From: Akkermansia sp.
GTDB taxonomy: Bacteria; Verrucomicrobiota; Verrucomicrobiia; Verrucomicrobiales; Akkermansiaceae
Direction of reading: 5' to 3'
Length of the DNA: 10,673 nucleotides
NCBI GenBank assembly: GCA_017379255.1
Contig: JAFNWZ010000413.1
Coordinates: forward strand, 1-10,673
Shown: positions 1-6,104 of the stretch, in pieces
Numbering within the stretch: position 1 is the stretch's first letter
How the letters are laid out: every line of letters starts with the position of its first letter
Notes under the pieces: model-generated
The model's database searches: none
What the model was told of the DNA's origin: nothing
Seen by the model: the letters and a program-made list of their open reading frames with translations, nothing else
Program-made: the position numbers and the translations under genes

Positions 1-260
1 GCACTTACCTGACCACTGGTGTGAAGGAAACCCGCGCATGGACGATTCATGCGGGCGATAAGGCTCCCCGCGCTGCTGGTGTGATTCATACTGACTTTGA
101 GCGTGGCTTCATTGCGGCTCAGGTGGTGGCGTATGAGGATCTGGTTGCTGCCGGTTCTATGGCCAAGGCTAAGGAGATGGCTAAGCTCCGCATTGAGGGT
201 AAGGAATACGTGGTGCAGGATGGCGATGTGATGGAATTCCGCTTCAATGTTTCCAAATAA
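1..260 (+). CDS. ychF: Ribosome-binding ATPase YchF (OLA1 family), C-terminal part only
   Basis: The frame is open from the window edge (first full codon at position 3) to TAA at 258-260 and gives about 86 residues. It matches the TGS-domain end of YchF/OLA1: [14 protein letters not shown], then [13 protein letters not shown], then [19 protein letters not shown]. These are highly conserved blocks of the family. YchF is a cytoplasmic ATP-preferring P-loop protein that binds ribosomes and is tied to stress responses; the P-loop part lies outside the window. A GTG at 21 is an internal Val codon and not a start. The gene is followed 24 bases later by a strong terminator, so it ends its transcription unit. 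Identification is from recognisable sequence and is very secure. Confidence 0.94.
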   Translation, partial: TYLTTGVKETRAWTIHAGDKAPRAAGVIHTDFERGFIAAQVVAYEDLVAAGSMAKAKEMAKLRIEGKEYVVQDGDVMEFRFNVSK

Positions 261-284
261 GTTTCTGCGCTGAATGGAATGTTG

Positions 285-323
285 ACCGCCCCGGAGCTTC
301 TGGCTGCCGGGGCGGTTTTTTTT
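285..323 (+). terminator. Rho-independent terminator of ychF
   Basis: A perfect 10-bp stem, ACCGCCCCGG (285-294) with CCGGGGCGGT (307-316), surrounds a 12-base loop and runs straight into eight T residues (316-323). The T tract is only on the plus-strand side, so this serves ychF. The convergent minus-strand gene stops at 322-324, inside the tail, and has no U tract of its own here. Confidence 0.93.
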
Positions 324-1881
324 AGTAGAGGTATGTGGCGATGTAGCGTTGCTGCGGGCTGTTGGGTTTGTCGGGGATGGTGGGGCGGAGTTGCCCGGCT
401 TTGATGAGGTCGCCTATGTAGAGATTGATGGTGCGGGTCTGGCGGCTTACACCGATGTGTTCCATGATTTCCTGGCTGCTGCGTGGTTCGGAGCAGAAGT
501 GGATGACGGCTTGTTGTTTGGTTTTGACACTAGCTTTGTTTGTTTTGTCTTTATTTGCGAATAAAGATTGCTTTTGCTTTATTTGTTTTGTTTGTTTTGT
601 TTGTTTGTTCCACTCCTGGAGTTCATCTATGTCGGGTTCGCTTGCGATATATCCATCGGAACTTGATTTCTGCTCTCGCCAGATGACCACGCGGAATTGT
701 TCATCCTGAATGAATTGTGGGGTATTGAGCCCTGTGTCTTCACATTTGCCTATGATGTCGGAGGTGCCGGTTCCCATTTCTTCGATGTAGCCGGCCAGGT
801 AGGCGGTGTGGGCCAGGGTTGGGTTGGCGGGGATGGAGGGGTGTGTTCGTTTGAGGGCGTCTATGTTCAGGCTGTAGGGGAGTTTGCCTGGGTTCCAGAT
901 TTCGAGGCGGTCGCGGAAGAGCATGACCTGTACGCTGCCGTTGCTGCTGTAGTCGCGGTGGACAACTGCGTTGACAATGGCTTCGCTTACGGCTTCGCGG
1001 GGGAGTTCGCTGGTGACGGGGGCTATATTGCTGTGTGCCCGGGTGCCGACGTGCATGTCTATGCGGGACATGACGAAGTCAACGGCTTTATCGACGACTT
1101 CGAATATTGTGCCTGTGAATACGTGGTGCGAGGGGATGGGTTTGCATATCTCTGTGCCGTAGAATTGTGCGCATTTGACCACGGTGCAGGGGAAGAAATC
1201 CTGCGGGCGTTTACCGAAGAGGAGAATGGCGGTGTTGCTGATTTTTCCGGTGCTGGTAACCAGGTTCAGGTGTGTGAGGATGCGTTCTGCCCCTGCGCTG
1301 GGGGAGAGGGGGAACCCGCGGTGGATCTGAGCCAGGTGTACGAAATTTTCTATTTTTTCCGGGGAGAGGTCGTCTATGCTGGCGTTCTGGCAGTAGCTGG
1401 CGTCAAAGGGGAGGCGGCGGATGTAGTCTTGTTCTTCCAGATATTTTACGAGTGAGTTGTAGACGGCGCTTTGGAGTTCGTCGTAGGTGCTGAAGCTTTT
1501 GCGGACCACGCTTTGTTCGGCTTTGGTGATGAGGGCGCTTTGTTTGGGATGGCGTTTTTTGCGCGGCGCGGGACGGGTGATGAAGATGAGCCTGTGTTTT
1601 TGTCCGGCTGTGGCGGTGTCGTATTCCCGTTCGGTGGGGGAGATGCCTTCGTTGTCTTCGTTTCCGTAGCGGAATCCGAATATACCCAGGTAGATGTCGC
1701 AGGTGGCGGCTTCGTGCAGGTAGGCTCTCTGGGCTGATATGCCCATGGCCGGAAGTTCTTCAAATAAAAAAGGAACGAAGAATTTGCCCAGTAGCGCGTC
1801 GCTGCGTATGTAATCGACGAGTTTTTGACGTTCGTCGGCAAATTCGGCTTGTACGCTGCTGATGAAGACCCGGATTTCCAT
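322..1881 (-). CDS. DUF4062 / RecG-type GHKL ATPase / winged-helix fusion protein
   Basis: This 519-residue protein is of unknown role, possibly a defence or regulatory protein. Residues 1-105 form a DUF4062 domain: the start RVFISSVQAEFADERQKL is the family signature, followed by CDIYLGIFGFRYG and SPTEREY. DUF4062 is described as a TIR-like fold. Residues ~165-403 match the part that follows the AlbA_2 domain in RecG/Schlafen-related ATP-binding proteins: AILLFGKRPQDFFP, an N-box EAIVNAVVHRDY (300-311), LEIWNPGKLP (326-335) and EEMGTGTSDII (367-377). In those relatives AlbA_2 occupies the N-terminus; here DUF4062 does. Residues ~426-456 are a Lys/Gln/Thr repeat linker, and ~456-519 look like a winged helix (SSQEIMEHIGVSRQTRT). 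The ATG at 1881 fits the DUF4062 start and lies ~25 bases after the predicted transcription start; there is no Shine-Dalgarno. The gene stands alone between convergent ychF and a divergent lipoprotein gene. Domain calls are firm; the biological role is inference. Confidence 0.87.
   Translation of the reverse strand: MEIRVFISSVQAEFADERQKLVDYIRSDALLGKFFVPFLFEELPAMGISAQRAYLHEAATCDIYLGIFGFRYGNEDNEGISPTEREYDTATAGQKHRLIFITRPAPRKKRHPKQSALITKAEQSVVRKSFSTYDELQSAVYNSLVKYLEEQDYIRRLPFDASYCQNASIDDLSPEKIENFVHLAQIHRGFPLSPSAGAERILTHLNLVTSTGKISNTAILLFGKRPQDFFPCTVVKCAQFYGTEICKPIPSHHVFTGTIFEVVDKAVDFVMSRIDMHVGTRAHSNIAPVTSELPREAVSEAIVNAVVHRDYSSNGSVQVMLFRDRLEIWNPGKLPYSLNIDALKRTHPSIPANPTLAHTAYLAGYIEEMGTGTSDIIGKCEDTGLNTPQFIQDEQFRVVIWREQKSSSDGYIASEPDIDELQEWNKQTKQTKQIKQKQSLFANKDKTNKASVKTKQQAVIHFCSEPRSSQEIMEHIGVSRQTRTINLYIGDLIKAGQLRPTIPDKPNSPQQRYIATYLY
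549..612 (-). repeat. In-frame AAAC-type repeat encoding the KQT linker, with flanking inverted repeat
   Basis: The plus strand from 582 to 609 is a run of TTTG and TTTTG units that forms about three in-frame 9-base steps, encoding KQT, KQT and KQI on the minus strand. Next to it, CTTTATT (549-555) and AATAAAG (560-566) form a 7-bp inverted repeat around TGCG, and CTTTATT recurs at 577-583. Unit changes of nine bases would lengthen or shorten the linker without breaking the frame. A similar sequence lies upstream of the gene (see findings). Confidence 0.6.
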
Positions 1882-1912
1882 GGCTTTGTTTGTCTTTTCT
1901 TTGGTTGGTTGT

Positions 1913-1941
1913 ATTGTATGGCGAATAGAGTGTCTTGTAAA
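1913..1941 (-). promoter_or_regulatory. Sigma70-like promoter of the DUF4062 gene
   Basis: Read on the minus strand, TTTACA (1941-1936) and TACAAT (1918-1913) are separated by exactly 17 bases. This predicts a start of transcription near 1906 and a short leader of about 25 bases before the ATG at 1881. The spacing and both hexamers are good. Confidence 0.65.
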
Positions 1942-2029
1942 GCTTTATTTGTTTGCTTGGTTTGTTTTTCTTTTTTGTTGTTTACAGGCAATTAGTAGTA
2001 ATTAAATGAAAAAATGCTCGTTTTTTTTC

Positions 2030-2057
2030 TTGCATTCTGCGGCATGCATGATAGACT
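2030..2057 (+). promoter_or_regulatory. Possible promoter of the oligoglycine lipoprotein gene
   Basis: TTGCAT (2030-2035) and TAGACT (2052-2057) are 16 bases apart, downstream of a run of eight T. The arrangement resembles the TTGACG-N16-TAAACT pair proposed at 7707-7734. The leader would be about 45 bases. Matches to consensus are only fair. Confidence 0.4.
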
Positions 2058-2109
2058 AGCGAGTAATGATGCATTCCGCATTGTAGCTCTTAATACATAA
2101 TTTACTCAT

Positions 2110-2706
2110 ATGAAAAAACTTTTCCTTGCGTTCACGGCCTTTGCTGGCATGTTGACTGGTCTTTCGCTTACGTCCTGCGGCGGTGGCGGCGGTGGTGGTG
2201 GCAATCTCTCCGGCACTGTCTTTGATATGGGAAGATATAAAATCATCCTCAATGAGCAGGTGGATGGGATTAAGAATTATTACGACGCGGATATTACCGA
2301 CCCGAGCGAAGACCATTACACAGAAGCACGTGTTGCTCTGTTTAATGTGAATATGGAGAACGGAAAGCTGAAGAGTGCCCAGGGAACTGTGAACGCAGCC
2401 TGCTTCTCTGATTCTTCCTTTGCTGAGGTGTTTGTAAAGATATTCTGGGATGTGAATGATGTAGATGTGCACCTGATTCAGGCATCACCCGCTGCTGATG
2501 GATCCATGTTTACAATCACTACGGGGGGTGATAACAGTGTGTCGATTAAGTGGCTTTTCGGAAGTGATCCCTCATGGACTGGTTCCATCAATGGTGCTAA
2601 TGCGGAACGTTGGTTGATTCCTTATTATGACGATGAGGAGGAAGGCAATGTTGAGGACGCGCAAGGCACGAATGAGGCGATCCACACTGGGTACGTTCTT
2701 TACTAA
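2110..2706 (+). CDS. Small lipoprotein with oligoglycine tether, unknown function
   Basis: I do not recognise the mature domain of this 198-residue protein. The N-terminus MKKLFLAFTAFAGMLTGLSLTSC is a clear lipoprotein signal: basic start, hydrophobic core and lipobox LTSC with Cys23 as the lipidated residue. Eight consecutive glycines (24-31) follow and would act as a flexible tether. The rest is a mixed, probably beta-rich domain with alternating hydrophobics, no other membrane segment, and an acidic patch DDEEEGNVED near residues 175-184. Similar short oligoglycine lipoproteins occur in gut Verrucomicrobiota as hypothetical families; that recollection is not a search result. It is a single-gene unit: its own promoter region is shared with the divergent DUF4062 gene, and a terminator lies 18 bases past the stop. 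No Shine-Dalgarno precedes the ATG. The export prediction is strong and the function is open. Confidence 0.85.
   Translation: MKKLFLAFTAFAGMLTGLSLTSCGGGGGGGGNLSGTVFDMGRYKIILNEQVDGIKNYYDADITDPSEDHYTEARVALFNVNMENGKLKSAQGTVNAACFSDSSFAEVFVKIFWDVNDVDVHLIQASPAADGSMFTITTGGDNSVSIKWLFGSDPSWTGSINGANAERWLIPYYDDEEEGNVEDAQGTNEAIHTGYVLY
2179..2202 (+). repeat. GGN triplet repeat encoding eight glycines
   Basis: Eight consecutive Gly codons (GGC and GGT mixed) directly follow the lipobox Cys codon at 2176-2178. Triplet slippage here would change tether length but not frame. Confidence 0.9.
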
Positions 2707-2724
2707 TCGGTGTTTTTATTCACT

Positions 2725-2760
2725 AAAAAAGAGAGCGGTTTCGACCGCTCTCTTTTTTTT
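2725..2760. terminator. Bidirectional Rho-independent terminator
   Basis: A perfect stem of GAGAGCGGT (2731-2739) and ACCGCTCTC (2744-2752) closes on a TTCG tetraloop and is extended by A6 (2725-2730) against T8 (2753-2760). It therefore ends with a T tract on both strands. It lies between the converging lipoprotein gene (stop 2706) and M42 peptidase gene (stop 2799) and should serve both. Confidence 0.95.
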
Positions 2761-2798
2761 GCGCTTTGTCTGCCGCGCGCTGGTGAATTGCTTGAAAA

Positions 2799-3884
2799 TT
2801 AAAGCTTGTGGCGGAAATTATCGGTGGGCTGCAGGCTGGCAATAAAGGCCACGAGCAGGTCAATGGTGTTTTGGACATCCCGCATATCGGCTGTTTCAAC
2901 CGGGCTGTGCATATAGCGCAGGGGCAGGGAGAAGCAGGTGGCGGGCACGCCGCTGCGTGAGCGGTAAACCTGGTCGGTGTTGGTGCCGGTGGAGCGGCCT
3001 GTGGTTTCGCGCTGCATGGGGATTCCCTGCTGGTCTGCCAGCAGCTCGATTCTGGCGTTGAGGTTCGGGTGGCAGACGGGGCCATAGCTCAGGCAGCCGC
3101 CGGCGCCCAGGCGCACATCTCCATAGCGTCCTTTATCCAGCCCGGGGGAATCGGTGGCGTGGGTTACATCCAGGCAGATGGCGGCATCCGGCTGCAGGTG
3201 GAAAGCCAGCATGCCGGCGCCCACGCAGCCGATTTCTTCCTGTACGGTGTTGGCAAAGATGATGTTCCAGGCGGGTTTGATTCCTCGCTCTGCCAGGGTG
3301 CGGGCGGTTTCGGCCAGAATGAATCCGCACAGGCGGTCATCCAGCGCGCGGCAGACCAGGCGGTTGCTTTCGTTGAGCAGCTGCGGGCCGTCGCAGTACA
3401 CGCCCACGCTGCCTACGCGCAGGCCGAGTGCTTCCACTTCCTCCCGTGAGTCGCAGCCGAAGTCCACGTACAGCTCATGCAGCTTGGGGGCTTTTTCATC
3501 CGCTGCGCCTCCGCGCAGGTGAATGGCTGTGTTGCCGGTGATGCCGATGACCTCGCCATCTGTTCCGATGAATCGGATGCGGCGGCCGCGGGCGATGGCG
3601 ACATCGCTGCCGCCGACGCGTTCCACGCGGGCGAAGCCGTTGTCATCAATATAGCGGATGGAGAAGCCAATCTCATCGGCATGCGCATCGAGCATGAGGG
3701 TGGGGGCATTGTCCCCCGCTGCGGCTCGCAGCAGGGCCCAGGTGGAACCGTAAGCATCGCACTGCACCTCATCCGTGTATGGTTTGATATAGGCGGCCCA
3801 GAGGCGCTGGGCGTCCATTTCCAGCCCTGTGGGTGCGGGTGTTTCAAGGTATTCGCTCAGGAATTCAGCAGATTGTTCGTTCAT
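2799..3884 (-). CDS. M42 family metallo-aminopeptidase (FrvX/glutamyl aminopeptidase type)
   Basis: This 361-residue protein is a cytosolic, usually oligomeric, two-metal aminopeptidase that trims residues from peptides. All expected metal and catalytic residues are visible at family-typical positions: His68 and Asp70 in LDAHADEIG, Asp182 in CRALDDRLCG, the Glu216-Glu217 pair in VQEEIGCVGAG, Asp239 in CLDVTHATDSPG, and His326 in YMHSPVET. Length is normal for the family. The frame is open back to 3917, but that extra N-terminus (FFFPPYPPPT) is encoded by the purD terminator hairpin and its T tract. The ATG at 3884 (MNEQSAEFL) is therefore the start. The nearest upstream gene on this strand is purD, and a strong terminator separates them; no promoter was found in the gap. 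Substrate preference cannot be read from the sequence. Confidence 0.93.
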   Translation of the reverse strand: MNEQSAEFLSEYLETPAPTGLEMDAQRLWAAYIKPYTDEVQCDAYGSTWALLRAAAGDNAPTLMLDAHADEIGFSIRYIDDNGFARVERVGGSDVAIARGRRIRFIGTDGEVIGITGNTAIHLRGGAADEKAPKLHELYVDFGCDSREEVEALGLRVGSVGVYCDGPQLLNESNRLVCRALDDRLCGFILAETARTLAERGIKPAWNIIFANTVQEEIGCVGAGMLAFHLQPDAAICLDVTHATDSPGLDKGRYGDVRLGAGGCLSYGPVCHPNLNARIELLADQQGIPMQRETTGRSTGTNTDQVYRSRSGVPATCFSLPLRYMHSPVETADMRDVQNTIDLLVAFIASLQPTDNFRHKL

Positions 3885-3904
3885 GGTGGGTGGGGGATAT
3901 GGGG

Positions 3905-3938
3905 GAAAGAAAAACACCGGTGCGGTAGCACCGGTGTT
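3905..3938 (-). terminator. Rho-independent terminator after purD
   Basis: A perfect 11-bp stem, AACACCGGTGC (3913-3923) with GCACCGGTGTT (3928-3938), has a four-base loop. On the minus strand it runs into TTTTTCTTTC. It begins about 18 bases after the purD stop and ends just ahead of the M42 gene. Confidence 0.92.
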
Positions 3939-3956
3939 GAGTAAGGGGTATATGGC

Positions 3957-5201
3957 TTACATATTAGCGTAGCCGATGTCGCTGCGGCGCTGGGAGCCTG
4001 CGAAATCAACCTTGGCGGCCTCAGCGTGGGCGGCGGTGCGGGCGGCATCCAGCGTATCGCCCTGGGCCACGATGGCAAGCACGCGGCCACCGGCGGTCAC
4101 CCAGCCTTCGGGGGTGAGCTTGGTGCCGCAGTGGAACACGCGGGCGGCGCAGTCATCCAGCCCGGTGATGAGGTCGCCGCTGTGGGAGGAAGCGGGGTAA
4201 CCGGCGCTGGCCAGAATGCAGCAGATGCTCCAGCCTTCATTGAAAGAAATGAGCTCGGGGGCGAATTCTCCCTTGGCTCCCTTGAGGCAGAAGGTGGCCA
4301 GGTCGCCCTGCAGCAGGGGCATGACGGCTTCGCACTCCGGGTCGCCGAAACGGCAGTTATATTCAATCACCTTGGGGCCCTGGGGGGTGAGCATGAGCCC
4401 GAAGTACAGGAATCCGCGGTAGGGCAGGCCGTCTGCCTGCAGTCCGCGCACGGTGGGAGCCACGATGGTTTCCTCGATGGTCTTGAGAAGCTCCGGAGAG
4501 GCGAGCTGGCGGGAAGCCACAGCGCCCATGCCGCCGGTGTTGGGGCCGGCATCGCCCACTTCCAGGCGCTTGTAGTCACGCGCGGGGCAGAGGATGAGGA
4601 ATTTGTCATCGCAGATGGCGCCGAAGATGGAGATTTCCGGGCCGGTGAGGAATTCTTCTACCAGCAGGCGGCCTGCGCCAAAGCGCTTCTGGATGAATAC
4701 CTCGTTGAGGAACTCCTCTGCGCTGGCGGCATCGGGGCACACGGCCACGCCCTTGCCGGCGGCCAGGCCGTCGAACTTGAGCACGGTGGGGTACTGGCCG
4801 TTGATGGCGGCGATGGCTTCATCGTAGCTTTCCACGGCGGTGGCCATACCGGTGGGGATGTTGTGGCGCAGGAGGAAGTTCTTGGCAAATTCCTTGGAGG
4901 CTTCCAGCTGCGCGCTTTCCTTCTGCGGCCCCCAGCAGGGGATGCCGGCGGCGGCACAGCGGTTGGCCAGGCCTTCTTCCTTGACCAGGTAGCTTTCTTC
5001 ACCTGCTACGCAGAGGTCAATCCTGTTATCCACCATCCACTGGATGAGGGCATCGAAACTGTCGGCTTCGATAAGGGTGGCAGTGCGGCAGATGGCATCA
5101 CTGCCGGGGAAGGTGAAGAGTTCGGGCTTGCACGGGCTGGCGGCCAGGGTCTCTACCAGAGCCTGCTCGCGCCCACCTTTTCCTATGACGGCAATTTTCA
5201 T
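3957..5201 (-). CDS. purD: Phosphoribosylamine--glycine ligase (GARS)
   Basis: This 414-residue ATP-grasp enzyme joins 5-phosphoribosylamine and glycine, using ATP, to make GAR in the second step of de novo purine synthesis. The N-terminal domain starts MKIAVIGKGGREQALV. The ATP-grasp core has TVLKFDGLAAGKGVAV (139-154), LLVEEFLTGPEISIF (179-193), RDYKRLEVGDAGPNTGGMGA (208-227) and the metal-binding block EYNCRFGDPE (280-289). The C-terminal domain ends RRSDIGYANM, equivalent to the usual YRxDIG ending. Length is normal. One unusual point is Gln13 where the family nearly always has His in GGREHA. It lies 41 bases after the L,D-transpeptidase gene with no terminator between, so it probably belongs to the same transcript. 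The leader before ATG is C-rich (CCCCTCCCCATTCC) and has no Shine-Dalgarno. Confidence 0.96.
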   Translation of the reverse strand: MKIAVIGKGGREQALVETLAASPCKPELFTFPGSDAICRTATLIEADSFDALIQWMVDNRIDLCVAGEESYLVKEEGLANRCAAAGIPCWGPQKESAQLEASKEFAKNFLLRHNIPTGMATAVESYDEAIAAINGQYPTVLKFDGLAAGKGVAVCPDAASAEEFLNEVFIQKRFGAGRLLVEEFLTGPEISIFGAICDDKFLILCPARDYKRLEVGDAGPNTGGMGAVASRQLASPELLKTIEETIVAPTVRGLQADGLPYRGFLYFGLMLTPQGPKVIEYNCRFGDPECEAVMPLLQGDLATFCLKGAKGEFAPELISFNEGWSICCILASAGYPASSHSGDLITGLDDCAARVFHCGTKLTPEGWVTAGGRVLAIVAQGDTLDAARTAAHAEAAKVDFAGSQRRSDIGYANM

Positions 5202-5242
5202 ATAATGGAATGGGGAGGGGTAAATAGTGAACGATGACGGTA

Positions 5243-6052
5243 TCAGCGGCGACGCTTGCGGAGGGCGATGCGCGGGTTCTTGCCACGCACGGTGCGCTTC
5301 TTGAACCGTGAGTTGGAGGCGAGTCCGCTGCGGCGGGAAAGGCTGCGGTGTTTGCGGCTGCGGTAGCGGTGCGTGGGGCGCAGTCCATCCACAGGCAGTC
5401 TGGCTACCATTTCCTTGGGGATATGGATGCTGTTCTTTGTGTTGTCCTGCTCAGCCTTGAGGTAGGTTTCCTGGGTGCAGCTTTCGATGGCGACTGGCAT
5501 GCCGCGGTGCACGCGGCCGAAAAGATCCACGATGTCATCGCTCTTCATGCGGATGCAGCCGTAGGAAGCCGGGCGGCCGATGTAGCGTTCTTCCGGGGTG
5601 CCGTGAATGTAGATGCGGCGGCGGTGGGTGGAGTGGTTGTTCTGCTCCATGCCGGCCAGCTGGATGACGCGGGTGACCACTGGGTCCCGGCCGGCCGCGT
5701 CGACATCTACTACCTCGCCGGTAGGTTTGCAGCCTTTGAATACCATGCCCGTGGGCTGGCCCTCACCGTTTTTCTGGGAAATGGCATGAAGCCCCAGCGG
5801 GGTCTGGTGACTGCCGTTTTTGTTGCCGATGCCGAACTTGGAAGAGCTGATGCTGTAGTCCTTCACCTTCTTGCCGGCTTTGAATACGGTGAGTTTCTGG
5901 TCGCTGAGGGTCACGGCCACGCCATCGCGCACAACAACCTGCGGCGGAATGTCCTCTGCATACAGCTTTCTGCCTTGGTGGAAAGTTGTGCATGAAGTAA
6001 ACGCCGCCGTTAACAGGCAGAGAATTGCGAGTGTTCTGGTTGTTTTCTGCAT
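5243..6052 (-). CDS. L,D-transpeptidase (YkuD domain) lipoprotein with a strongly basic tail
   Basis: This 269-residue envelope enzyme would form 3-3 peptidoglycan crosslinks or attach proteins to peptidoglycan through a catalytic cysteine. The signal sequence has a lipobox-like FTSC, predicting lipidation at Cys21. The YkuD active site is intact: His150 in IYIHGTPEE and S163-YGC166IR168M in ASYGCIRM. The Cys is preceded by the usual Ser-x-Gly context. The catalytic domain ends near residue 195. About 45 residues at the C-terminus (225-269) are dominated by Arg and Lys (RYRSRKHRSLSRR, then FKKRTVRGK and RKRRR), which is unusual for this family and could bind anionic envelope polymers. It follows the glycosyltransferase gene by 52 bases and precedes purD by 41, consistent with one operon. 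No Shine-Dalgarno. Which crosslink or partner it acts on cannot be told. Confidence 0.93.
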   Translation of the reverse strand: MQKTTRTLAILCLLTAAFTSCTTFHQGRKLYAEDIPPQVVVRDGVAVTLSDQKLTVFKAGKKVKDYSISSSKFGIGNKNGSHQTPLGLHAISQKNGEGQPTGMVFKGCKPTGEVVDVDAAGRDPVVTRVIQLAGMEQNNHSTHRRRIYIHGTPEERYIGRPASYGCIRMKSDDIVDLFGRVHRGMPVAIESCTQETYLKAEQDNTKNSIHIPKEMVARLPVDGLRPTHRYRSRKHRSLSRRSGLASNSRFKKRTVRGKNPRIALRKRRR

Positions 6053-6104
6053 TACCGCTGGTCAGGCTTTTTGGAAGTGAAAAATCAGGCGGTCTGGGCA
6101 GCTT

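Noticed and set aside
549..612. Possible CRISPR-like or satellite array
   Set aside because: Units are 4-9 bases, coding, and lack spacers.
697..1455. 252-codon plus-strand open frame opposite the DUF4062 gene
   Set aside because: Gly/Val/Ala-rich antisense shadow of a gene with clear conserved domains.
1446..1991. 181-codon minus-strand frame overlapping the start of the DUF4062 gene
   Set aside because: Its early KQTKQTNK stretch comes from the AAAC-rich leader and is in another frame; the rest is Ser/Pro/Thr low-complexity shadow. Its start lies upstream of the proposed promoter.
3885..3917. Longer start for the M42 peptidase
   Set aside because: These bases encode FFFPPYPPPT and overlap the purD terminator; family homology starts after ATG 3884.
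4026..5237. 403-codon plus-strand open frame opposite purD
   Set aside because: It mirrors a confidently identified PurD; the translation is Ala/Gly/Val-rich with no domain, as expected for the antisense of a GC-rich gene.
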